DNA of 64,000 nt from Gordonia sp. SID5947 (lineage in GTDB: Bacteria > Actinomycetota > Actinomycetes > Mycobacteriales > Mycobacteriaceae). How positions within the stretch are numbered: the first letter of the stretch is position 1; the number at the start of each line of letters is the position of its first letter. Of this stretch, positions 27,575 through 35,970 are shown one piece after another. The notes under the pieces are model-generated. The model saw only the letters and a program-made list of their open reading frames with translations. It was not told the DNA's origin and made no database searches. The position numbers were made by a program, and so were the translations under genes. The stretch is taken from the NCBI RefSeq assembly GCF_009862785.1, contig NZ_WWHU01000001.1, positions 1,860,001 to 1,924,000 on the forward strand, in the 5' to 3' direction.

Positions 27575-29272
27575 ATGAGCACCCCGTCCGTCACCGCGGC
27601 CCCGTCGGTCGTCACCGGGTCCCCACTCTGCGACGAACCAGGCCTCGGAACCCTCACGCTGCCAGGATTTCTGCGTGAGGTGACCGAGAAGTTCGGCGAC
27701 CGGGAGGCCCTGGTCATGCGGACGGCACAGGGTGTCGTCCGCTGGTCCTACACCGATCTGTGGGAACGCTCGGTCGAGGTGGCACGCGCACTGCGGGCCA
27801 GGGGCGTCGGCAAGGACAGTCGTGTCGGCGTGCTGATGACCAACCGGGCCGAATGGCTCTCGGCCGTGTTCGGCACCTCGCTCGCCGGTGGGGTCGCGGT
27901 TGCCCTCAGCACCTTCTCCACACCGGCGGAGCTGGATCACCTCCTGAAGATGTCCGGGGTGTCGGTGCTGCTGTTCGAGCGCAGCATCGGGAGATCCGAT
28001 CTCGCCCACGTGCTCACCGAGCTCGAACCGCAGATCGCCTCGGCCGCGCCGGGGACCTTGCGGTCGACGGCATACCCGTTCCTGACGTACCTGGCGACGG
28101 TCGGCGAGACCACCCGCCATGTCGGCATCGACGACTGGGAGTCGTTCCTCGCGCTCGGCGGCGACGAGCCGCGCGCGCTGATCGAGTCGACCGCGGCGAC
28201 CACCCTGCCCAGCGACACCGCGGTGCTGTTCTTCTCGTCGGGGTCGACGAGCAAGCCCAAGGGAATCCTGAGTGCTCATCGAGGCGTCACCATTCAGATG
28301 TGGCGATTCCGGCGGATGTACGACCTCTCCCCCGACGACAACGTGCGCTGCTGGTCGGCCAACGGATTCTTCTGGTCGGGGAACTTCGGTATGGCCCTCG
28401 GCTCGACGCTGGCCTCCGGAGGATCGCTCGTCCTGCAGTCGATGTTCGACGCCGCCGAGGCACTGGAGTTGATGGAAGCCGAGCAGGTGAACTTCCCGGT
28501 GGCCTGGCCCCACCAGTGGGCCGCGCTCGAGGCCGCCCCGAACTGGGCGACCGTCGACCTGAGCGCCATGCACTTTGTCGACCGGAATACCGCTCTCGCA
28601 CGGCATTCCACGGTGTCGACCGACTACACCGAACCCGGTCACGCGTACGGGAACACCGAGACATTCACCATCACGACGTGCTACGCGGCCAACACACCCG
28701 CGGAGGTCATCGCCGGGAGCAGCGGCCAACCGCTGCCGGGCAACACGGTGAAGATCGTCGACGCGTTACACGGCAGCACGATCCCGGTCGGCGAGCGCGG
28801 CGAGATCTGCGTGAAGGGTCCCACCCTCATGCTCGGCTACCTTGGGACCCCCCTCTCGGAGACCCTCGACGACGAGGGGTTCTTCCACACCGGCGATGGT
28901 GGGTACCTCGACGATGCCGGCCGGCTGTACTGGGAAGGGCGCCTGACCGACATCATCAAGACCGGTGGCGCGAATGTGTCGCCACTAGAGGTCGATGAGG
29001 TTCTGGTCGCTCATCCGGGCGTGAAGGTCACCCGCACCGTGGGCGTTCCGCACGAGACCCTCGGCGAAGTGGTGGTGGCGTGCATCGTGCCCCACGCGGA
29101 TGCGAATCTCGAACCCGAGGGAGTCCGCGCCTACCTCCGCGAGCAACTGGCGAGTTACAAGGTGCCGCGCCACGTGTTGTTCTTCGACGACGACGAGATC
29201 ACCCTGACCGGGAGTGCCAAGATCAAGTCCACCGATCTCCGCGCCCTCGCGACGAAGCGTCTCTCGACCTGA
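27575..29272 (+). CDS. AMP-forming acyl-CoA ligase (second in the island)
   Basis: A 565-residue ANL enzyme with the phosphate loop FFSSGSTSKPKGILSAH, YGNTE, the hinge TGDGGYLDDAGRLYWEGRLTD (given as TGDGGYLDDAGR and WEGRLTD) and the terminal Lys in TGSAKIKS. It differs clearly from the first ligase, so the island likely activates two acids, for example before and after a chain-shortening or ring-opening step. ATG 27575 follows GAGGT. The stop TGA at 29270-29272 abuts the stop of the opposing acyl-CoA dehydrogenase, forming TGATCA. Confidence 0.88.
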   Translation: MSTPSVTAAPSVVTGSPLCDEPGLGTLTLPGFLREVTEKFGDREALVMRTAQGVVRWSYTDLWERSVEVARALRARGVGKDSRVGVLMTNRAEWLSAVFGTSLAGGVAVALSTFSTPAELDHLLKMSGVSVLLFERSIGRSDLAHVLTELEPQIASAAPGTLRSTAYPFLTYLATVGETTRHVGIDDWESFLALGGDEPRALIESTAATTLPSDTAVLFFSSGSTSKPKGILSAHRGVTIQMWRFRRMYDLSPDDNVRCWSANGFFWSGNFGMALGSTLASGGSLVLQSMFDAAEALELMEAEQVNFPVAWPHQWAALEAAPNWATVDLSAMHFVDRNTALARHSTVSTDYTEPGHAYGNTETFTITTCYAANTPAEVIAGSSGQPLPGNTVKIVDALHGSTIPVGERGEICVKGPTLMLGYLGTPLSETLDDEGFFHTGDGGYLDDAGRLYWEGRLTDIIKTGGANVSPLEVDEVLVAHPGVKVTRTVGVPHETLGEVVVACIVPHADANLEPEGVRAYLREQLASYKVPRHVLFFDDDEITLTGSAKIKSTDLRALATKRLST

Positions 29273-30352
29273 TCAGGCTCGGTATCGCCGCGCGATCCGC
29301 GCGCGATGCCGGGCCGGCGACCCGAACAACGTCCGGTTCATCGTCGCGCGTTTGAGATACACATGCACGTCGCTCTCCCACGTGTATCCCATACCGCCAT
29401 GTAGTTGCATGGCCTTCCCCGCCACCCGGACCGCCATCTCACCGGTGAACGAGGCCGCCATGTCGACCGCAACCGATTCCCCCGGCGTACCGTCTCGGAC
29501 CTGGAGGATCGCCGCGTCGACGAGTTTCCGGGCCACGGTCAGCTCGACGAGCATGTCTGCGCACGCGTGTTTGACCGCTTGGAACGAGCCGATCTTCCGA
29601 CCGAATTGCTCGCGGATGCCGGCGTAGGCGACGGTCTTCTCGAGCATGGCCTCGGTCAGACCGAGGTTGTCACAGACCACGGTCGCCGCGGCCCGGTCCC
29701 GTAGCAGAGTCATGGCGCCGGCGCCGTCGGGCAACCGCCACACCGCGCCGTCGTCGATGTGTACCTGCGCCGCGCTGACCCTGCCGAACGTCCGCGTGGC
29801 GTCGACCACCGGCCGCGGCTCGACCGTCAAACCTTCGGCCCGCGGGTCGAGGCCTACCATCACAACGGTCCCGGCCGAGGTGATCGCCGGAACCAGGAGA
29901 CGATCGGCATCGGGTGCACCGAGGACGAACTCTGCACGGCCCTGCAACACCAGACCTCGATCGCTGTCGATGAGCCGGAAGTGTCCGCCATCAGGTTCCG
30001 CACCGTCGAGGACGAGGATCGGCACCGCATCGCCGGCCACCGTCTGCCGGAGCAGGCGGTCTCGTGAGTCGCAGGGTTCGACGGCACCGAGGGCGCCCAC
30101 CGCCAGTCCCGCAACCGCGGGATAGGGGCCCGCCGCCACCACACGACCCATTTCCCGCAAGACGACCGACACCTCGGCAAAGGAGGCCCCCGCACCGTCC
30201 TCGCATGCGGGAACCTCGAGTCCCAGCCACCCCGAACCCGCGATCAATGCCCAGTCCACCTGAGCGCCGGATGACCTGGTGGACAAGATGTCCCGAGCCA
30301 CCGCGGAGAGCTCGCCGTGGAACTCGGTGAGGTCGTCGACTCGGTTCGACAT
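29273..30352 (-). CDS. Acyl-CoA dehydrogenase-family protein, short subunit
   Basis: A 359-residue acyl-CoA dehydrogenase-like protein. The C-terminal helical domain is well conserved (GIREQFGRKIGSFQAVKHACADM, shown as GIREQFGRKIG and FQAVKHACADM, then MQLHGGMGYTWESDVHVYLKR). ATG 30352 overlaps the stop of the preceding dehydrogenase as TGATG. Such tightly coupled unequal pairs form alpha2beta2 enzymes in actinobacterial steroid side-chain degradation (FadE26-27, FadE28-29), where neither subunit alone is active. The same organisation is likely here. Confidence 0.87.
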   Translation of the reverse strand: MSNRVDDLTEFHGELSAVARDILSTRSSGAQVDWALIAGSGWLGLEVPACEDGAGASFAEVSVVLREMGRVVAAGPYPAVAGLAVGALGAVEPCDSRDRLLRQTVAGDAVPILVLDGAEPDGGHFRLIDSDRGLVLQGRAEFVLGAPDADRLLVPAITSAGTVVMVGLDPRAEGLTVEPRPVVDATRTFGRVSAAQVHIDDGAVWRLPDGAGAMTLLRDRAAATVVCDNLGLTEAMLEKTVAYAGIREQFGRKIGSFQAVKHACADMLVELTVARKLVDAAILQVRDGTPGESVAVDMAASFTGEMAVRVAGKAMQLHGGMGYTWESDVHVYLKRATMNRTLFGSPARHRARIARRYRA

Positions 30353-31557
30353 CACGCCCCCTTCGGCTCGCGCGGCAGACCGAGGCCCCGCTCCCCGATG
30401 ATGGTCCGCTGTATCTCGCTGGTCCCGCCCGGGATGGTCCATTCCCATGAACCGATGAAATCGAGGACCCAATTCCCTGACTCCCACCCGCTCGACAACG
30501 GCTTGCGTAGTTGCGTCTGCACCTCGAGTCCGCCGACCTCTGCCCCGAAATCCATCACCCGCTGGAGGAGTTCGCTGTAGTAGAGCTTGACGATGGAGGC
30601 GTCGGCCCGGCCGCTGTGATCGGCGACGAATCCCGCACACAGCAGGCGCAGGCCGGTGATCTCGGTCTCCAGGGCCGCAAGACGGTCCGCCACCCGCGAA
30701 TCATCCAGCGGTCGTTCACCATCCGGCCCGGGCCTACGGCAGAGGTCGAGAAGCCACGGGAAACCGCCGTGGCCGAGCCGTTCAGCGAGTTCGAGCATGG
30801 TCATCCCACGTTCAGCACCGAGGGTCTCCTGAGCAACCCGCCAGCCCTCGTTCTCGGGCCCGACGAGCTGCGTGACAGGGATCTCCACGTCGTTCAGGAA
30901 GATCTCACAGAAGTGCGACTCCCCGGTGGCCTGGCGGATCGGACGGACCTCCACGCCCGGCGATGTCATGTCGAGCAGAAAGTACGAGATGCCATGACGT
31001 TTGGGCGCATCGGGGTCGGTGCGCGCGAGGAGCAGACACCAGTCGGCATGCAACGCCCCACTTGCCCAGAGCTTCTGTCCGTTCACCACATAGTGGTCGC
31101 CCTGGCGGCGCGCCGCGGTCGACAGCGCCGCCATGTCGGAGCCGGCCCCTGGTTCGGAGAAGCCCTGACACCAGATCTCGCCGTCGAGGATCGCGGGCAG
31201 ATGCCGCGAGCGCTGCGCTTCGGTACCCGCCGCGAGCAGGGTGGCAGCGGCGTGATGAATCGAGACGAACGGCAGTACGAGACGCGGCGCGTCATGTGCT
31301 GCCAACTCCTGGTACAGCACCACCTGGTCGGCGACCGACATCCCGCCGCCCCACTCTTTCGGCCAGTGCGGCACGGCGTAACCCGCGCCCCGCAGGGTGG
31401 CGAACCAGTCCTTCTGGAATGCCACGAACACCTCGTCGGACGCTCCGGTCTGTGCGGATCGCCACTGCGCGGGCACGTTCTCCCGACACCAGGCGCGGAC
31501 CTCGGACCGGAAGTCGTCGGAAGCCTGGTCGGGCACGGCCGAGGTGACCACCGTCAT
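30352..31557 (-). CDS. Acyl-CoA dehydrogenase, long subunit
   Basis: A 401-residue dehydrogenase with the FAD/acyl-binding segment CQGFSEPGAGSDMAALSTAA, here given as QGFSEPGAGSDMA, then NGQKLWASGA, and C-terminal WTIPGGTSEIQRTIIGERGLGLPR (as IPGGTSEIQRTIIGERGL). It introduces an alpha,beta double bond into an acyl-CoA, passing electrons to ETF. It is sandwiched between an ECH (ATGA overlap) and the short subunit (TGATG overlap), so the partnership with the latter is well supported by context. Confidence 0.9.
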   Translation of the reverse strand: MTVVTSAVPDQASDDFRSEVRAWCRENVPAQWRSAQTGASDEVFVAFQKDWFATLRGAGYAVPHWPKEWGGGMSVADQVVLYQELAAHDAPRLVLPFVSIHHAAATLLAAGTEAQRSRHLPAILDGEIWCQGFSEPGAGSDMAALSTAARRQGDHYVVNGQKLWASGALHADWCLLLARTDPDAPKRHGISYFLLDMTSPGVEVRPIRQATGESHFCEIFLNDVEIPVTQLVGPENEGWRVAQETLGAERGMTMLELAERLGHGGFPWLLDLCRRPGPDGERPLDDSRVADRLAALETEITGLRLLCAGFVADHSGRADASIVKLYYSELLQRVMDFGAEVGGLEVQTQLRKPLSSGWESGNWVLDFIGSWEWTIPGGTSEIQRTIIGERGLGLPREPKGA

Positions 31558-32335
31558 CGACGGGCCGCCCGACTCGCCATCGCCTGCAGGCGTTCCCGAT
31601 GATCATCGGACTGCATGGTGACCACCTCGGCCGCGAAGCCCGCCTGCAGCGGCCCCCGAGCGCCTGGGTGAGATGCATGTTGACGATTCGCTTGGTGCTC
31701 TGCAGCGCGTCACGCGGCTGCGCGGCGAGTCGGGCGCCGAGCGCGCGCGCCTCGTCCATGAGCGCATCGGCGGGCACCTGCCGCGTCGCGAGCCCCAGAT
31801 CGACGGCGGTCGCCGCGGCAATCCGGTCACCGGTGTAGAGATACTCCCTCGACCTCAGAATCGGCGTGAGCAGCGGCCAGAAGGCGGCTCCGCCATCGCC
31901 CGCGACCAGCCCCACCGCGACGTGCGGGTCGGCGAGGTACGCGGTCTCCGAGATGAGCACGACGTCGCAGAGCACCGCCACGCTGCACCCCAGTCCGACG
32001 GCCGGACCGTTGACCGCGGCGATCACCGGAAGCGGGAACCGCAACATCTCGTCGATGATCTCGGCTCCCTCCCGGATGCTGTCGTCGCGTGCCACCGGAT
32101 CGTCGAGAAACGATGTGATCCAGTCGAGATCGCCGCCGGCGCTGAACGCACGACCCGATCCGGTGAGAATGACGACGGCCGCATCACGATCGGCCGCCAG
32201 CTGTCGCCAGACGTTGGCCAACGCCCAGTGCAGCGACTTGTTGACCGCGCCCAGCTCGCCGGGGCGGTTGATCGTCACGATGCGAACCGGACCGTCGCTG
32301 TCGACGCTCAGTTCTTCCGGAAGGTCGTAGGTCAT
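31554..32335 (-). CDS. Enoyl-CoA hydratase/isomerase family protein lacking the usual catalytic Glu pair (frameshifted)
   Basis: The crotonase fold is evident: GSGRAFSAGGDLDW, NGPAVGLGCSVAVLCD and LADPHVAVGLVAGDGG. The two positions that hold Glu in hydratases appear as Ser (GLGCSV) and His (ADPHVAVG), so simple hydration is doubtful; hydrolysis or a retro-Claisen C-C cleavage is possible. The frame breaks at a C5/G5 run (31663-31667). Restoring one base gives LGGPLQAGFAAEVVTMQSDD and a stop at 31554, 260 residues in all. It overlaps the dehydrogenase genes on both sides (ATGA). Confidence 0.82.
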
Positions 32336-33309
32336 GGCGCCACCGGCTCCGTCTCGCGGGTGGTGGCCGATTCCGCTTCGCCACCGAACAGCCCGGTGAG
32401 GCCATGCCTGCCGATCCTGCACGCGAGTGCCTCACCCGTCGCCGACAGCCCGAGCGGCAGGCGACGCAGCGGAAGGCTGTGGCGCGACAACCACGACAAC
32501 GTGGTCTCATCGCAGAAGCCGCTCGCGCCGTGCAGCTGATGCGCGATACGCATCACGGTGTCCGCGGCCTCGATGGCCGCCAGTCGCAGCGAAAGTGCGT
32601 CGTCGATGGCCTCCGGCCTGCCTGTCCCGATGCTCCATAGGGCGTACTTCGCGAGTACCTCCACACCGGCGCGCTCCACCTCGGCGTCGGTGAGCTGGAA
32701 CTGGACACCCTGCAGCGTGGCCAGAGGCCTCCCGAACTGCTCGCGCAGCAGGACATGGTCGCGGGTGAGTTCCATGGCACGATCGAGCATCCCCAGCAGA
32801 GACCAGATCGGCAGGACGAGTCCGAGCGCGACATCGGTGATGCCGTCGTCGTCGAGTGCGTCCAGCGCGAGTCCGGTGACGAATCCGGTTCTGCGTGGTG
32901 GCCGCTCGGCCGGCCGCGCCGACGCGAGGCTGCGCCGCCCGTCCAAGCTGACGGTCGCGAATCGCAGATCGAGGTCGGCGACCGCCGCCGCCGGATCGTG
33001 AGCGGACACGACGACCAGACCGTCGACATCGAGATCTGCAGGCCGCGAGAGCCTTTCGGCAACCGGGTACGGCACCGCCCAGTAGCCCGCGGCACGACAG
33101 AGCGCGGCCGCGGCCTCGAGCTCGTCGGCGTCCGTCCGCGGGCCGAGGTCCCAGGCTCCGAGCCCCGCGAGAACGGGCTCCATCACGGCCGATCGCCCGC
33201 GCGGATCACGCTCCGCCTCTTCGACGAGCCGGTCGCCGCCTGCGGACGCGAATGCTCTCAGCGCGGCCACGCCGTAGTCGGTCGCCTCGGGGCTCAGATC
33301 GATGTTCAC
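32332..33309 (-). CDS. Acyl-CoA dehydrogenase-family protein, short subunit
   Basis: A 325-residue divergent acyl-CoA dehydrogenase-like chain. The N-terminal part is poorly conserved; the C-terminal helical domain has REQFGRPLATLQGVQFQLTD and IAHQLHGASGFCDETTLSWL. GTG 33309 overlaps the stop of the long subunit (GTGA), and its own stop overlaps the ECH start (ATGA). It most likely pairs with the 33306 gene product as an alpha2beta2 dehydrogenase, in which this subunit may lack the catalytic base. Confidence 0.83.
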   Translation of the reverse strand: MNIDLSPEATDYGVAALRAFASAGGDRLVEEAERDPRGRSAVMEPVLAGLGAWDLGPRTDADELEAAAALCRAAGYWAVPYPVAERLSRPADLDVDGLVVVSAHDPAAAVADLDLRFATVSLDGRRSLASARPAERPPRRTGFVTGLALDALDDDGITDVALGLVLPIWSLLGMLDRAMELTRDHVLLREQFGRPLATLQGVQFQLTDAEVERAGVEVLAKYALWSIGTGRPEAIDDALSLRLAAIEAADTVMRIAHQLHGASGFCDETTLSWLSRHSLPLRRLPLGLSATGEALACRIGRHGLTGLFGGEAESATTRETEPVAP

Positions 33310-34451
33310 GATGCCGCCACCAGATCGCGGGCGAGCAGGATTCGCTGCATCTCGATGCTTCCCGACGACACCGTCGCCGCCTGCGAGTAGTTCCAGTGCT
33401 CCTCGACATCGAGACGGAATCTCTCGGCCGGCGGCTCGTCGGCCACGTAGGAGGCGATCTCCGCGAGAACATCGGCACTCGATTGGTCGAGTGTGGTGAC
33501 CGCTATCCGGTACCGCGCGGAGTCGCCCGGGCGTATCCGACCCTCCGCCTGCATCGACACGACCCGGTAGGCGAGCAGACGAGCTCGACGACACCGCACG
33601 AGCTCCCGAGCCCATCGCATCCTCAGCCCGGAAGGCAGTTCCTCCCAACGGTCGGCCAGCACGACAGGCGCCTGCTGCAACAGGAGTTCGCACCGTGCAT
33701 AGCGGGCGATACCCACGCGCTCCAACGACAGCACTTCCTGCACCACCGACCACCCGTCGTCGACGGCACCCAGCACGTTGGCCTCGGTCACATGGAGTTC
33801 GTCGAAGAAGACCTCGTTGAGGTGATGTGGCCCGAGCATCGACCTGATCGGTCGCACCTCGATGGCCGGGTCGGACATGGGCACCAGGAACACCGTCAGG
33901 CCCTGCTGTTTGCGTTCCCCCGTAGAAGTCCGGGCCAGCAGGAAACACCACTGCGCCATCGTGGCGTACGACGTCCAGATCTTCTGCCCGGAGATCCGCC
34001 AGCCGTCTCCCTCCCGTCTGGCGGCCGTCCGCAGTGACGCGAGGTCGGAGCCGGAGCCCGGTTCACTGAAGCCCTGGCACCAGATGACCTCGCCGCGAGC
34101 GATCGGTGGCAGATGCTCTCGCCGCTGATCCTCGGTGCCGTGGCGCATGATCGTCGGCCCGACCCAGTTCACGCCCATGTACTGCGCTCCCCGTGGCTCG
34201 TGGTGCGCCCACATCTCCTCACGGACCACGGTCTGTTCCCATACCGATGCGCCGCCGCCACCGAATTCCGCGGGCCATGCCAGACACAGCAACCCGCGGT
34301 CGGCGAGGAAACGACAGAAGTCCTGGGCGATCTTCAGATCGTCCGGATCGTCGGTGAACGCGCCGCGGAAATCGGCGGGAACCCGCTCCGCGATCAATGA
34401 TCGCAACTGATCACGAAGTCCCGCCGCCGCTTCGCCCATCGTGAAGTCCAT
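33306..34451 (-). CDS. Acyl-CoA dehydrogenase, long subunit
   Basis: A 381-residue dehydrogenase with CQGFSEPGSGSDLASLRTAA (given as GFSEPGSGSDLA), SGQKIWTSYA and the C-terminal VSSGSIEMQRILLARDL. ATG 34451 is chosen since TAATGT lies seven bases upstream, suggesting a leaderless message; GTG 34460 is in the same frame. It is the first gene of a five-gene minus-strand operon: dehydrogenase pair, crotonase, dehydrogenase pair. Operator D begins four bases beyond the predicted -10. Confidence 0.9.
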   Translation of the reverse strand: MDFTMGEAAAGLRDQLRSLIAERVPADFRGAFTDDPDDLKIAQDFCRFLADRGLLCLAWPAEFGGGGASVWEQTVVREEMWAHHEPRGAQYMGVNWVGPTIMRHGTEDQRREHLPPIARGEVIWCQGFSEPGSGSDLASLRTAARREGDGWRISGQKIWTSYATMAQWCFLLARTSTGERKQQGLTVFLVPMSDPAIEVRPIRSMLGPHHLNEVFFDELHVTEANVLGAVDDGWSVVQEVLSLERVGIARYARCELLLQQAPVVLADRWEELPSGLRMRWARELVRCRRARLLAYRVVSMQAEGRIRPGDSARYRIAVTTLDQSSADVLAEIASYVADEPPAERFRLDVEEHWNYSQAATVSSGSIEMQRILLARDLVAAS

Positions 34452-34458
34452 GCGGGGC

Positions 34459-34464
34459 ACATTA
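34459..34464 (-). promoter_or_regulatory. Predicted -10 of the acyl-CoA dehydrogenase operon, leaderless
   Basis: TAATGT matches TANNNT and is exactly seven bases from ATG 34451, the same geometry as at the CaiB gene. The adjacent operator D would occupy the -35 region, so a bound regulator should block this promoter. Confidence 0.5.
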
Positions 34465-34467
34465 CTT

Positions 34468-34494
34468 CAATCATAACAAGGATTGGAATACTTG
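34468..34494 (+). promoter_or_regulatory. Island operator D, between dehydrogenase operon and GntR regulator
   Basis: It reads CAATCATAAC-AAGGAT-TG followed by GAATACTTG. One arm of the core palindrome is degenerate, but the second arm and the AATACTTG element are intact. It lies between the divergent dehydrogenase operon and the regulator gene, so the regulator probably controls itself. A TAGACT -10, the same hexamer as at operator A, lies at 34521-34526. Confidence 0.72.
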
Positions 34495-34532
34495 AATGGT
34501 AAAGATCCGTCCTTGTGGATTAGACTTTCGGC

Positions 34533-34556
34533 ATGAACGAATCGCGGCACGCGTGA
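34533..34556 (+). CDS. Seven-codon leader ORF coupled to the GntR gene
   Basis: ATG 34533 opens MNESRHA and stops at 34554-34556, where TGA overlaps the GTG start of the regulator (GTGA). TAGACT is six bases upstream of this ATG, so the transcript probably begins at its first base. The arrangement would let ribosomes on a leaderless message reach the regulator by reinitiation. It is short, so chance occurrence cannot be excluded. Confidence 0.35.
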   Translation: MNESRHA

Positions 34557-35356
34557 CGACCATCAGGAACGGTCGTGTTCCGCAACGGCGGATTGCCGAG
34601 ACCGTTGCTGCCGAGCTTCGCGACCTCATCCTTGATGTCGAGGACTACCGGCTACCCACACAAGAGCAACTGGTCAAGGATTTCGGGGTCAGCTATCCCT
34701 CGATCCGAGAGGCCTTGAGGATACTGGAGACCGAGGGTCTGGTGACGGTCCGGCGTGGCAATGTCGGCGGCGCCGACGTCCACCGTCCCGACGAGACGTC
34801 GGCCGCATACCATCTCGGCCTCTCCCTTCAGGCCGGAAAGGTCACGCTGCGTGACCTCGCCGACGGGCTGCGGATGCTCGAACCGCTCTGTGCCGCCGAG
34901 TGCGCCAAGCGCGCCGACCGCGCCGAGGTGGTGGTCCCCGCTCTGACCGCGGCGATCGACGCGTCGGTCGGGCTGGTCACCGACGGAGTGGAGTTCACCC
35001 ACACCGCCCGCGATTTTCACGACCTTGTCGTGTCGTTCGCACCGAACGCGACCATCCGATACGCGGTGGGCAGCTACGTGGCCCTCTGGTCGGCTCAGGA
35101 AGAGGCGTGGGCAGAAGCCCGTACACGACACGGCGAATACCCGTCTCAACTCGAGGCCGAGGAAGCCGTTCGCGCGCACCGGCGACTCGTCGACGAGATC
35201 GCGGCCGGAAACGCCTCCGAGGCCGAACGTCTGGCGCGCGCCCACCTCGCCGCCACCCAGGCCCTTGTGCTCGAGCGTTACGGCGACCGGATCGTCAACG
35301 CCTCGGCGGCGATGTCACGTCAGGTCATCCACCCCGGGCGGCGATCCCGCATCTAG
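34553..35356 (+). CDS. GntR/FadR-family transcriptional regulator of the island
   Basis: The N-terminal winged helix shows VPQRRIAETVAAELRDLI and TQEQLVKDFGVSYPSIREAL with the wing LETEGLVTVRRGNVGGADV (as LETEGLVTVRRG). The C-terminal all-helical FCD/FadR-type effector domain follows, including FHDLVVSF. Members usually sense an acyl-CoA or organic acid. I prefer GTG 34553 (267 residues), because it begins at the normal GntR N-terminus; ATG 34496 would add 19 atypical residues and place the start two bases after operator D. Its position and the four shared operators make it the probable island regulator. Confidence 0.88.
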   Translation: MTTIRNGRVPQRRIAETVAAELRDLILDVEDYRLPTQEQLVKDFGVSYPSIREALRILETEGLVTVRRGNVGGADVHRPDETSAAYHLGLSLQAGKVTLRDLADGLRMLEPLCAAECAKRADRAEVVVPALTAAIDASVGLVTDGVEFTHTARDFHDLVVSFAPNATIRYAVGSYVALWSAQEEAWAEARTRHGEYPSQLEAEEAVRAHRRLVDEIAAGNASEAERLARAHLAATQALVLERYGDRIVNASAAMSRQVIHPGRRSRI

Positions 35357-35542
35357 CGCCACGCGATCACTGCGACTGACCGAACCCTCGAGCCGTCCAC
35401 ATCGCGTGACACAAGCGTCCCGACCACGATGGCTACGAGGCATGGATTACCGCGGCGGCGAGGTGAGACACCACACCCCGATAGCTGGACAATTCACTCT
35501 GTGACCGTGAACCGCGGGACAGGATGGAGGTGACCAGCGGGT

Positions 35543-35896
35543 ATGGTGAGCGCCGTGAACGCGACGATCTATCACAATCCCAAGTGCTCGACGTCCCGTA
35601 AGGCCCTCGAGAAGCTGCGTGAGGCCGGGATCGAACCCACCGTCGTCAAATATCTGGAGCAGGGATATACCCGCGATCAACTGACCCAGTTGATCGCCGA
35701 TGCCGGGATCACCGTCCGCGAGGCGGTCCGCAAGCGCGAGTCGCTCTACAAGGAACTCGACCTCGGCTCGCTGCCCGACGACGAGCTGGTCACCGAGATG
35801 GTCGAGCACCCGATCCTCGTCGAGCGCCCATTCGTGGTGACGGACAAGGGGACCCGACTTGGCCGGCCGATCGACAAGCTCGACGAGATCCTCTGA
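35543..35896 (+). CDS. ArsC/Spx-family thioredoxin-fold protein
   Basis: A 117-residue protein with the active-site segment YHNPKCSTSRKALEKL (Cys near residue 15, followed by CxxxR) and the C-terminal RPFVVTDKGTRLGRP. This is the ArsC-like glutaredoxin-dependent arsenate reductase fold, a family that also contains Spx/YffB proteins, so arsenate reduction is not certain. There is no ars operon nearby. ATG 35543 follows GGAGG by 12 bases; GTG 35555 is an alternative start. It marks the return to core genes after the island. The 186 bp before it contain nothing I recognise. Confidence 0.82.
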   Translation: MVSAVNATIYHNPKCSTSRKALEKLREAGIEPTVVKYLEQGYTRDQLTQLIADAGITVREAVRKRESLYKELDLGSLPDDELVTEMVEHPILVERPFVVTDKGTRLGRPIDKLDEIL

Positions 35897-35970
35897 CCCA
35901 CGGCAGGGACCGAGCGGCGACCTGGAGACGCACGAACTCGCCCGATCGCCAGGTCGCGTGAGGTCGGGGG

